From positions 1 through 6,781 of the forward strand of contig JABSSP010000166.1 of assembly GCA_013213985.1 (NCBI GenBank): a stretch of DNA of 6,781 nt, given 5' to 3'. Made by a program: the position numbers and the translations under genes. The notes under the pieces are model-generated. The model did no database searches and had not been told where the DNA came from. It worked only from the letters and a program-made list of their open reading frames with translations. Position 1 is the stretch's first letter. Every line of letters starts with the position of its first letter. The stretch comes from Candidatus Babelota bacterium (GTDB taxonomy: Bacteria > Babelota > Babeliae > Babelales > Vermiphilaceae). Shown here piece after piece: positions 1-5,901 of the stretch.

Positions 1-1079
1 ACAGATAATCCATAAATTAAATTGGTTGCCGCACCGGTACGAGAACTTTCCGCGGTTCGTACAACTGGCGTACCTCCGGTGTAATATTCAGTAATCAAGC
101 CAATAACAATGCCTGAAACACATCCAAGAACTACTGAAATAAACAAACCTAACGGAAGATTCGCCCATGAAATGTATCCAAACGTTGCTGCAAGAAACAA
201 TACAATTGCAATATACGTTGCGTTACGTAACATCGCTGCAGGCTCTGCTTTAAAAATAAAATTCGAAACCAGTCCAATAAACGAACTGAGTAATCCAATA
301 GCTGCTAAAACAAGTGGTAATGTTGTATACGAAGCATCATTTCCATACGTACCAATGGCTAAAATAATCGATGCGACCATTGCGCCAACGTATGATTCAT
401 AAATATCAGCACCCATACCAGCCGTGTCACCGACACAATCACCAACGTTGTCTGCAATAACTGCAGGGTTACGTGGATCATCTTCAGGAATTCCTGCTTC
501 AATTTTACCCACTAAGTCAGCACCAACATCAGCAGACTTGGTAAAAATACCACCACCGACACGCGCAAAAAATGCAACTAAACTTGCACCTAAACTAAAG
601 CATGTTAACAATAAAACAAAATTAGGTTTCCCTGAGAAAAAATAAAAAACGGAAGCTAATCCAAGCAAACCAAAACTTGCTACGGCAAAACCCATAACAC
701 CGCCACCGAAAAAGGCAACAAGGAACGCTTCATGCTCGCCACCCTCTTTGGCTGTAATAGCCGTACGAACGTTTGCATCAGTTGCTGCAAACATCCCAAT
801 AAATCCAGTAATCATTGAAAGTAGTGCACCTGAAGCAAAAACAAGTGCTGGTATATGACCAACAAACCACCAAATAATTCCGCCAACAAGCAATGCAACA
901 AGAGCAATAATTTTGTATTCTTCACGTAAAAAAGTGAATGCTCCAGAACGAATTGCACGTGCTATACGCGCTGCTTTGTCATTATCAACAGCAAGTGCCC
1001 GAACCCGTGTAATCAAAAACAAAACAACTGCAAGTCCTAAAAGACCAACGCCTGCAAAAATATAGAAAAAGTTCACCAT
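1..1079 (-). CDS. hppA: Membrane-bound ion-translocating pyrophosphatase HppA, N-terminal half (3' end off the window)
   Basis: This integral membrane enzyme hydrolyses cytoplasmic pyrophosphate to pump H+ or Na+ outward. About 359 N-terminal residues of a family usually 650-800 long are present; the rest lies beyond base 1. The ATG at 1077-1079 has AAAGG upstream at moderate spacing. Seen in the translation: a first membrane helix (about 5-25), several further helices, then the family's pyrophosphate/Mg loop. In that loop D188, K192 and E194 form the DxxxKxE motif, and residues 210-221 read DNVGDCVGDTAG. Next come GADIYESY (223-230) and the segment from TEYYT (330-334) to TGAATN (348-353). 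In families I know, E228 in YESY and the TGAATN form are typical of K+-dependent, often Na+-pumping, members. The residues that decide K+ dependence lie outside the window, so ion specificity is inferred. It lies downstream of the symporter on the same strand and probably has its own promoter. Confidence 0.96.
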   Translation of the reverse strand, partial: MVNFFYIFAGVGLLGLAVVLFLITRVRALAVDNDKAARIARAIRSGAFTFLREEYKIIALVALLVGGIIWWFVGHIPALVFASGALLSMITGFIGMFAATDANVRTAITAKEGGEHEAFLVAFFGGGVMGFAVASFGLLGLASVFYFFSGKPNFVLLLTCFSLGASLVAFFARVGGGIFTKSADVGADLVGKIEAGIPEDDPRNPAVIADNVGDCVGDTAGMGADIYESYVGAMVASIILAIGTYGNDASYTTLPLVLAAIGLLSSFIGLVSNFIFKAEPAAMLRNATYIAIVLFLAATFGYISWANLPLGLFISVVLGCVSGIVIGLITEYYTGGTPVVRTAESSRTGAATNLIYGLS

Positions 1080-1134
1080 TGAAAGACCTTTTCGAGAGTG
1101 TAAAAAATAATGATATAAGAACAGAATATATTTT

Positions 1135-1163
1135 AGATTACTTGCAGATAAGGATTTTGTAAA
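1135..1163 (-). promoter_or_regulatory. Candidate promoter for hppA
   Basis: On the minus strand a TTTACA -35 box (1158-1163) is followed after exactly 17 nt by TAATCT (1135-1140). This would start transcription about 45-50 nt before the hppA ATG. The -35 is good (5 of 6) and the -10 is weak (3 of 6), so this is a suggestion only. It would allow hppA to be transcribed independently of the symporter upstream. Confidence 0.35.
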
Positions 1164-1212
1164 GCATAAAAAGGTCTATGTAACAATGAAAAAGCAGCCC
1201 CTCACACCCCCA

Positions 1213-1250
1213 CTATTCTCTTGTCGGTAGCACTTTGCCAGACAAAATAG
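1213..1250. other. Intergenic hairpin between symporter and hppA
   Basis: CTATT (1213-1217) and TTGTC (1221-1225) pair with GACAA (1241-1245) and AATAG (1246-1250). This gives a 10-bp stem with a CTC bulge at 1218-1220. A further GGTA/TGCC stem (1226-1229 with 1236-1239, one G-T pair) can form inside it. On the minus strand it lies about 50 nt past the symporter stop, so it could mark the 3' end of that transcript. No T-run follows it directly, so it is not a clear intrinsic terminator. Confidence 0.35.
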
Positions 1251-1301
1251 CTAAGGTAGGACAAGCATCTGAATGCCGCTCTTTTTTTTTATCAAAACTA
1301 C

Positions 1302-2660
1302 TTATTTGCTCTTTTTTTTTATTTTTTTATTTTTACCAGCTCTAAATGATGCCAATCCCTTTTTAATCACTGGAATTAAGTACACAATCCCAAATAAGTT
1401 GATCAATAACATACCGGCTAAAATATAGTCGCCAATACTAAAAATCGTTGTAGCATCGAGCAGTGCGCCTGCAAACGCAACCGCACACACAATTGCATAA
1501 AACACATTTTCATAGCGACCACCGGTAAGACTGAGCCATGCTTGGCGCGTAACATAAACAAACGTAACCAACACCCCAACACCAAAGGATATTGATAAAA
1601 AGCTGCCAACCCAACCAGCAAGCCAACCAAATGCCGTGTTATATGATGCAATAGTTAATGCGGTACTTGTTAGACCACTATTCCACACACCGCTCGCAAC
1701 AATACACCATGCAATTAAAAAACAAACGATAGTACTGATGAATGTACTTAACATTGAAACAAGACCAGCCCGAACCGGTTCTTTGCTACCCGTTGAAGAA
1801 TATAAAATTGCCGCAGTACCAAGTCCTGACTCAGTTGCAAAAATGGAACGCTGGATACCGTAGCGCATTGCTTGTTGCACTGTAAAACCAATTAAGCCAC
1901 CAGCTAGCGCAAGCGGAGAAAATGCGCTTGAGAACATTAATTTTAGTGAGGGTAAAAGCGATTGGTAATTGTATGCAAGAACAATAAATGTTGAAGCAAA
2001 GAATACAACTACTTTTACCGGAACTATTTTATCAGAAAGTGCAACGACACGTTTTGCTCCTCCGCATACAACGTAAATCATAAACAACGTCAAAATAACG
2101 GCAGTTATTATAGGAGCAATACCCCATGTAGTCTGAACACTGATTCTGATGGAATTAGTTTGCAGCGCGGTACCCATCAATAAACCAAACAACACACAGA
2201 AAAAAGCATAAGCTACAGACAAATAACGACCGCCAATGACTTCACGCAAGTAAAGCATGGGACCGCCCAGTTCGCTTTTTTTTGTCGTAGATTTTTCGCT
2301 ATAGTAAACACTTAAATAAACTTCAGCAAATCGAACCGCCATTAAAAGCACACCAATAATAACCACCCAAATTGCCGAGCCAGGACCACCGGAATAAATT
2401 GCTGTTGCCATGCCCGCAACACTTCCGTTACCTAAATTTGTATTCAGCGTATTAATAAAAGCCTGGAGCGGCGTCATGTCCGCTTTTGCTTTTTTTGCAC
2501 CTGATGGCTTCGCAGGAGAAAAAAGAGATTTCCAAGCTTGCCCAAAATAACGGAATTGAACAAAACCAAAAACAAGAGTACAAATAACACTGATACCAAT
2601 AACGTATAGGTTCAGCGGCCAACTTAATAAAAACTCTCCTATTTGTTTTATCCAATTCAT
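1302..2660 (-). CDS. AGCS-family sodium(cation):alanine/glycine symporter
   Basis: This 452-residue inner-membrane carrier should import small neutral amino acids, classically alanine or glycine, with Na+ or H+. The length is normal for the AGCS family (about 440-490). Seen in the translation: an N-terminal helix (about 15-36) ending in FVQFRYF and then a cytoplasmic loop. A signature block follows, with PLQAF (64-68), NLGNGSVAGMATAI (75-88), GGPGSAIW (91-98) and LGGPMLYL (131-138). The block from YGIQRSIFATESGLG (267-281) to EPVRAGLVSML (294-304) matches the family's RGLFSNEAGxG...HPVxQG region. About 10-11 hydrophobic segments are present, and the C-tail is lysine-rich. Variations are NLGNGS where most members read TVGTGN, ATES for SNEA, and loss of the YYGE-like motif near 369-376. 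Substrate is therefore uncertain. The ATG at 2658-2660 is preceded by AGAGGA (2666-2671) at 5 nt. The gene is divergent from ruvX. Confidence 0.92.
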   Translation of the reverse strand: MNWIKQIGEFLLSWPLNLYVIGISVICTLVFGFVQFRYFGQAWKSLFSPAKPSGAKKAKADMTPLQAFINTLNTNLGNGSVAGMATAIYSGGPGSAIWVVIIGVLLMAVRFAEVYLSVYYSEKSTTKKSELGGPMLYLREVIGGRYLSVAYAFFCVLFGLLMGTALQTNSIRISVQTTWGIAPIITAVILTLFMIYVVCGGAKRVVALSDKIVPVKVVVFFASTFIVLAYNYQSLLPSLKLMFSSAFSPLALAGGLIGFTVQQAMRYGIQRSIFATESGLGTAAILYSSTGSKEPVRAGLVSMLSTFISTIVCFLIAWCIVASGVWNSGLTSTALTIASYNTAFGWLAGWVGSFLSISFGVGVLVTFVYVTRQAWLSLTGGRYENVFYAIVCAVAFAGALLDATTIFSIGDYILAGMLLINLFGIVYLIPVIKKGLASFRAGKNKKIKKKSK

Positions 2661-2710
2661 AATTATCCTCTATACTGATAAAAGTAAAAATAAGTTTAAA
2701 TACATTAGTT

Positions 2711-2724
2711 TTTAGTATACTAAA
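2711..2724. promoter_or_regulatory. 14-bp palindrome with a -10 box on each strand (divergent promoter or operator)
   Basis: TTTAGTATACTAAA is a perfect palindrome in the 110-bp gap between the divergent symporter and ruvX. It contains TATACT on the plus strand (2716-2721) and on the minus strand (2714-2719), each 5 of 6 to the sigma-70 -10 consensus. No good -35 box lies 16-18 nt away on either side. It may be a symmetric bidirectional promoter core or a repressor site. The palindrome is directly visible; its role is inferred. Confidence 0.45.
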
Positions 2725-2770
2725 GGACCAACATTTTAATAGCTGAAAATAAATATAATTAAGGATCTCT

Positions 2771-3187
2771 ATGAAAATACTTGCCCTCGACTTAGGCGAT
2801 CGGTGGACCGGATCAGCAATTTCTGACGGACTTGGCATCACTGCCCGCCCATATGAAACTGTTGCAACAAAAGAATTAGAAGCATTTTTAAAAAAAGCAT
2901 TGTCCGAAGAACCAATTGAAACTATTGTTGTTGGTTACCCTAAAACAATGAAAGGAACAGAAAGCGAACAAACAAAAAAAGTTGTTGCGCAAAAAGAAGA
3001 ACTTGAAAAACTGTTTCCTAAAGTGAAGTGGGTTCTCTGGGATGAACGCTTGAGCAGTAAACGAGCCGCTGCGGTCAAAAAAGCAAAAACTAAGGAGGCA
3101 AAATTACGATCACATTCGTTGGCTGCAGCTTCTATTTTACAAGTATATCTTGAATATCTATCAGCAAGTAGGACTTCTGCGGAATGA
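2771..3187 (+). CDS. ruvX: RuvX/YqgF-type RNase H-fold nuclease (pre-16S rRNA processing / Holliday junction resolvase-like)
   Basis: This cytoplasmic protein of 138 residues has the normal length for YqgF/RuvX. The family has been linked to maturation of the 16S rRNA 5' end and is annotated as a putative Holliday junction resolvase. Seen in the translation: the first RNase H strand ILALDLGDRWTGSAISDG (3-20) with D7, the central strand TIVVGYP (51-57) followed by KGTES, and VLWDERL (88-94) carrying the second acidic residue E92. The C-terminal helix is HSLAAASILQVYLE (115-128). Canonical proteins have aspartate at the start of that helix as third metal ligand; here the aligned residue is H115, with S114 and S116 beside it. 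AAGGA at 2761-2765, 5 nt before the ATG, supports this start. The gene stands alone on the plus strand, divergent from the symporter. Confidence 0.93.
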   Translation: MKILALDLGDRWTGSAISDGLGITARPYETVATKELEAFLKKALSEEPIETIVVGYPKTMKGTESEQTKKVVAQKEELEKLFPKVKWVLWDERLSSKRAAAVKKAKTKEAKLRSHSLAAASILQVYLEYLSASRTSAE

Positions 3188-3214
3188 ATAATCTATTTTC
3201 TTAATTTTTACGTT

Positions 3215-3253
3215 CCGTTCGTAAAGACCCTTCGACAAGCTCAGGGCGAACGG
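3215..3253 (+). repeat. REP-like palindromic repeat, copy 1
   Basis: This 39-nt unit folds on itself. CCGTTCG (3215-3221) pairs with CGAACGG (3247-3253), and an inner CCCT (3228-3231) pairs with AGGG (3243-3246). TAAAGA sits as a bulge on the left side, with an 11-nt loop. The core CTTCGACAAGCTCAGGGCGAA belongs to a repeat recognised in many bacterial genomes, often mis-translated as RPELVEG. It begins 27 nt after the ruvX stop, so it could shape or protect the end of that mRNA. Confidence 0.85.
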
Positions 3254-3267
3254 GATAAAATAAAATT

Positions 3268-3286
3268 TTCGCAGCGCGGCTGTGAA
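3268..3286. repeat. Hairpin between the two REP-like copies
   Basis: TTCGCAGC (3268-3275) pairs with GCTGTGAA (3279-3286) around a GCG loop: eight pairs including one G-T, plus T3267-A3287. On the minus strand it is followed by a T-rich stretch (complement of 3255-3267), as in an intrinsic terminator. However, no minus-strand gene leads into it. It may be part of a composite element bounded by the two inverted REP copies. Confidence 0.5.
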
Positions 3287-3351
3287 AGCCTACATTATTA
3301 CCAACACCAACCACGTGAAAGCTTTTTCTATAACAATTAAATTAACAAAAC

Positions 3352-3390
3352 CCATTCGCCCTGAGCTTGTCGAAGGGTCTTTAAGAATGG
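3352..3390 (-). repeat. REP-like palindromic repeat, copy 2 (inverted)
   Basis: This is the reverse complement of copy 1 at 36 of 39 positions. Outer stem CCATTC (3352-3357) pairs with GAATGG (3385-3390), and the inner AGGG/CCCT stem is conserved. Two of the three differences from copy 1 (3354 and 3388) face each other in the stem and exchange a G-C pair for A-T, so folding is kept. Copies 1 and 2 lie head to head, 98 nt apart, and could also pair with each other as a long 39-bp stem. Confidence 0.85.
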
Positions 3391-3493
3391 TTCAACTAAA
3401 AAATGTGTTATTAATTTTTTCTTTGTGTAAAAATAAAAAGAAAAAATGCCATAAAATAGCAGTTATTACGTTTTATTTCCCAATACCTCGATA

Positions 3494-3507
3494 CAAAAGG
3501 CCTTTTG
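3494..3507. promoter_or_regulatory. 14-bp perfect palindrome, possible operator
   Basis: CAAAAGGCCTTTTG is perfectly self-complementary. It lies just upstream of a TTGACA box (3514-3519) and about 160 nt before the zinc-ribbon gene. Its position would suit a dimeric regulator of the zinc-ribbon/tsaB unit. It is not followed by a T-run of terminator length. The symmetry is visible; function is inferred. Confidence 0.35.
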
Positions 3508-3552
3508 AGATTATTGACAAACAAGTCACAAATGAATTACGTTGATCTTATA

Positions 3553-3660
3553 CACATAGGAGTGTGGATAGTGAAGCAAGAGTGACCTTACTATTCAAAC
3601 AGCACTGCCAATACATGTTTTAAGAATGTAGGGAAGCTACAGCATGTGAAAAAAAGGAGG
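3553..3660 (+). promoter_or_regulatory. Structured 5' leader of the zinc-ribbon/tsaB unit with strong ribosome binding site
   Basis: Three hairpins follow one another. First, CACA/TGTG pairs 3553-3556 with 3563-3566. Second, ATAGT and AAG pair with CTTACTAT (3568-3576 with 3587-3594, one bulged G). Third is a nested structure in which ACATG (3613-3617) pairs with CATGT (3643-3647), enclosing TGTAG (3627-3631) paired with CTACA (3637-3641) around a GGAAG loop. The strong AAGGAGG ribosome binding site (3654-3660) comes right after. The order suggests possible translational control. I do not recognise a known riboswitch class. Confidence 0.4.
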
Positions 3661-3668
3661 CAGTGTTA

Positions 3669-3848
3669 ATGAAGTGTAAAAAGTGCGATGGATTGATGGT
3701 ATTGCAATCTTTTTTTGATCACTTTCTCAATTTTGAAGGCTGGAAATGCTTAAATTGCGGAAGAATTATTTTAAAAAAAGATAAGATCATTGAATTCGAT
3801 ACGTTTAGTATCTTTTATCAACAGCAAAAATGTCGAAATAAAAACTAA
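3669..3848 (+). CDS. Small zinc-ribbon protein
   Basis: This 59-residue protein has two CxxC knuckles, C3/C6 (CKKC) and C27/C30 (CLNC followed by G). The spacing is that of a treble-cleft or ribbon zinc site. It resembles a widespread, uncharacterised family of very short zinc-ribbon proteins with GLMV and GW(R/K)CxNCG motifs; here GLMV is residues 8-11 and GWKCLNCG is 24-31. Zinc binding is likely; the biological role is unknown. Start choice: AAGGAGG (3654-3660) sits 8 nt before the ATG at 3669, whereas a GTG at 3663 would be only 2 nt away, so the ATG is preferred. The stop is 5 nt before tsaB, and tsaB has no ribosome binding site of its own, so the two are probably translated in sequence. 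Confidence 0.8.
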   Translation: MKCKKCDGLMVLQSFFDHFLNFEGWKCLNCGRIILKKDKIIEFDTFSIFYQQQKCRNKN

Positions 3849-3853
3849 AAAAC

Positions 3854-4531
3854 ATGTTTACTACATCTCTTGCTATTCAAAGCACCTATCAATCAGTTCA
3901 ATGTGCCTTATTCCATAATAATGATCTAATCGAATGCATCACCCTCGATAAACGGGTCGCCAGTAAAAAATTGATTCCTACAATAAGAAGTGATCTTTTT
4001 TATACGCATGATCTCTCTTTGCATGATATTTCATTTATGTCAGTCAACTTAGGGCCTGCACCTTTCACCACATTGCGCGTAGTCATTGCAACGGCAAATG
4101 GCATTAGTTTTGCATCAGACATACCACTGATTGGAATTGATGGTCTCCAGGCTATCATGTTGGAAAATAAAAGCACTGATCATATCCCCGCTGTTCTTTT
4201 ACTCAACGCATTTAATAAAGATGTTTATTTTGCGCTGCGCAATAAAGATCATAAAATAAAAAAAGGCTGCCAAAAAATAAATAACCTCTTGCAAGAACTT
4301 TACGAGCATTTCCCTAAAGACGTACCTGTCCGATTTCTAGGCAACGGTGCACAACTGTATAAAAAAGAAATAGAAGAAGTTTTCAAAGATCGTGCTGTTG
4401 TTTCCTCTGATTCAGTAGATGCTTGTTCAATCGATCAAATTGGTTTGCTGGGTTGGGAATCATGGCAAAACAAAAACAATCTGAGCAAAAAACTTTTACC
4501 ACTCTATTTAAAAAATCAGATGCTTAAATAA
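3854..4531 (+). CDS. tsaB: TsaB (YeaZ), tRNA threonylcarbamoyladenosine biosynthesis protein, divergent
   Basis: TsaB is the scaffold partner of TsaD in adding threonylcarbamoyl to A37 of ANN-decoding tRNAs, in the cytoplasm. The 225 residues match the normal length. Seen in the translation: the ASKHA-fold first strand (SLAIQSTYQSVQCALF, 5-20), DKRVASKKLIPTI (32-44) in place of the RxHSExLLPxI motif, and NLGPAPFTTLRVVIATANGI (65-84) aligned with the family's GPGSFTGLRIGxAxAKGL. PLIGIDGLQAI (91-101) follows, and the C-terminal PLYLK (216-220) corresponds to PxYLR. Several near-invariant residues differ: GPGSFTG reads GPAPFTT, and the DTS of strand one reads QST. This suggests a fast-evolving copy. 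The ATG lies 5 nt after the zinc-ribbon stop with no ribosome binding site, consistent with translational coupling. It is convergent with the ankyrin gene, 6 nt apart. Confidence 0.88.
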   Translation: MFTTSLAIQSTYQSVQCALFHNNDLIECITLDKRVASKKLIPTIRSDLFYTHDLSLHDISFMSVNLGPAPFTTLRVVIATANGISFASDIPLIGIDGLQAIMLENKSTDHIPAVLLLNAFNKDVYFALRNKDHKIKKGCQKINNLLQELYEHFPKDVPVRFLGNGAQLYKKEIEEVFKDRAVVSSDSVDACSIDQIGLLGWESWQNKNNLSKKLLPLYLKNQMLK

Positions 4532-4537
4532 TAATTT

Positions 4538-5491
4538 TTACTTCTCTCTTTCAGCAAACAACTTTTCTACTTCAACATTTTTTTGTTCGTGTGCTATTTG
4601 TGCTGCGGTGCCCGTTTCAATATCAATTACCATTTCAGGATCTGCATTTGCTTCAAGTAATGCCTGCACAGCCTCTTCATTTCCATTGTAGGCCGCCCAC
4701 ATTAAGACCGTATACTTTCCAATTATATCATTGGGATCAGCTCCAAGTTGAATAAGCTTCGTAACAAATTGAAGGTCCCTTTTTCCCTCAATAGACTTCC
4801 ACAATAATTTATTAAGCAATGCTTTATCTATATCACCTATTTCAGGTAACATAACATTAAAAGCATCACTATCATTTTCTTGTATGGCATACATAATCCC
4901 TTGCCCTAACATATCTGCAATATGACTCGGTGCATCCTTATTTAATTTTTGATAGGTGTTCCCCCATGTAAGCAAGACAGGAATAATTGACGGGTGATTC
5001 CTACGTGAATCGCGTGTTGAAGCTGCAATGTACAAAATAGGAGATCCATTTTTAAAAAGTGCATTGTTATCAGAAATTAAATTAAAAAATAACACTTGTT
5101 TTTTTTCATTATCACCATGGAGCGCAGCAAGGGCATAAATCAATTCCAGCTTATCATCACTGGTAAGCTGCGAATCCTGATCTTGGATAAGTCTACGAAC
5201 AACATCATAAATACGTTCAGTGGGAACAATTTCGCTTACCACCGTTGCTATATCTTCAACACTGCGTGAAATTAATAATGGCCCAAGTGATAATTGGGAA
5301 ATAATTTCTTTTACCGGCATACCTTTAAGTAAGTAATCAATAGCCTGAATCGGTGTTTTTTTTGGCCTCAAAGGAATTGATGATGACTTAGGGCCCCTCA
5401 AAAAGGCAACACTGCCACTAAAAATTAAAAGAAGAACCAATAAAAGATATATATCGTAATCTTTGGGCATCCTTTTACCAGATTTTTTCAT
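4538..5491 (-). CDS. Membrane-anchored ankyrin-repeat protein
   Basis: This 317-residue protein has a basic N-terminus (MKKSGKRMPK) and one hydrophobic helix (about 13-31, YDIYLLLVLLLIFSGSVAF) that acts as a signal anchor. A soluble, mostly helical region follows (about 45-225). The C-terminus has recognisable ankyrin repeats: about 229-257 (...LIQLGADPND), 258-287 (TVLMWAAYNGNEEAVQALLE, then ANADP) and a partial third to about 315. The middle region may hold degenerate repeats. Ankyrin repeats mediate protein binding and are common in effectors of intracellular bacteria. The membrane anchor suggests display at the cell surface or in the periplasm rather than secretion, but topology is not certain because charges flank both sides of the helix. 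The ATG is preceded by AGGAGA (5497-5502) at 5 nt. It follows the rsmE remnant on the same strand after 114 nt; I see no convincing promoter there. Confidence 0.85.
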   Translation of the reverse strand: MKKSGKRMPKDYDIYLLLVLLLIFSGSVAFLRGPKSSSIPLRPKKTPIQAIDYLLKGMPVKEIISQLSLGPLLISRSVEDIATVVSEIVPTERIYDVVRRLIQDQDSQLTSDDKLELIYALAALHGDNEKKQVLFFNLISDNNALFKNGSPILYIAASTRDSRRNHPSIIPVLLTWGNTYQKLNKDAPSHIADMLGQGIMYAIQENDSDAFNVMLPEIGDIDKALLNKLLWKSIEGKRDLQFVTKLIQLGADPNDIIGKYTVLMWAAYNGNEEAVQALLEANADPEMVIDIETGTAAQIAHEQKNVEVEKLFAEREK

Positions 5492-5605
5492 TACTATCTC
5501 CTAGAAACCCCCTTTAAAACTTTCTATAACTACCATCACTTTAGTAAATCGAGCAATAGAAAGGCAATATTACTCTCAAAGAAACTTATAAGGGGAAAAG
5601 AGAAA

Positions 5606-5899
5606 TCAGGAAAAATACGTTCTACAAATACCTACAAGCAGTGTCGCCGCTTGTACCGCACGTAAAATTGTTTGAGTCAGAGCACATGCCATAAAGCCAT
5701 GTTCATCAAGCTGTTTTTCTTCGTCTGCAGTTAGTCCGCCCTCAGGTCCAAAGAACAAAAGAAACTTATCTGAAAAATTTTGAACGAAATTGAAATAAGA
5801 ATGGATCGGTGTACCATGTGGATCACCATATATTTTTTGAAGATTTACTGTATTGATTTGATTTTGTTCCAATACATCGTGAAGTGATATAGGTTCGAA
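5606..5899 (-). pseudogene. rsmE: 5'-truncated remnant of 16S rRNA m3U1498 methyltransferase RsmE
   Basis: Intact RsmE is about 240 residues: an N-terminal PUA-like domain and a SPOUT knot that methylates U1498 of 16S rRNA. Here only about 97 C-terminal residues remain. Reading from 5899, the frame gives EPISLHDVLEQN, then FLLFFGPEGGLTADEEKQL (47-65) and LTQTILRAVQAATLLVG (74-90). The GPEGG...E block is the SAM-binding knot loop of RsmE. Upstream the frame meets a TGA at 5900-5902, and no other frame there continues the protein, so the PUA domain and first half of the SPOUT domain are gone. The family's RILRTETA motif reads TILRAVQAA, losing the conserved ETA. The only start-like codon is TTG at 5870-5872, without a clear ribosome binding site. 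A translated mini-protein is possible but activity is very unlikely. A full copy may exist elsewhere. Confidence 0.8.
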
Positions 5900-5901
5900 T
5901 C

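Larger units (their letters stand above)
3188..3668. other. 481-nt non-coding interval with repeats and structured leader
   Basis: No convincing gene lies between ruvX and the zinc-ribbon gene. A possible 87-codon frame (3282-3545) begins in a hairpin and reads straight through a REP-like repeat, giving the RPELVEG peptide typical of spurious translations of this repeat. It also lacks a ribosome binding site. What the interval does hold is listed separately: two inverted REP-like hairpins, a hairpin between them, a 14-bp palindrome and a multi-hairpin leader. A TTGACA box at 3514-3519 has no convincing -10 at 16-18 nt. TATACA at 3549-3554 lacks a good -35. Confidence 0.7.

Noticed and set aside
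109..645. Two plus-strand frames opposite hppA
   Set aside because: They are antisense to clearly conserved hppA motifs and show no recognisable protein features.
1271..1290. Plus-strand terminator (GCAT-CTGA-ATGC then T9)
   Set aside because: The stem is only 4 bp and no plus-strand gene lies upstream to use it.
2452..2841. 129-codon minus-strand frame
   Set aside because: It overlaps the symporter N-terminus in another frame and the start of ruvX on the other strand; both of those are strongly supported.
3282..3545. 87-codon plus-strand frame
   Set aside because: It starts inside a hairpin, has no ribosome binding site, and runs through the inverted REP-like copy, giving the RPELVEG peptide typical of spurious translation.
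3663..3668. GTG start for the zinc-ribbon gene
   Set aside because: Only 2 nt from the ribosome binding site; the ATG at 3669 has proper spacing.
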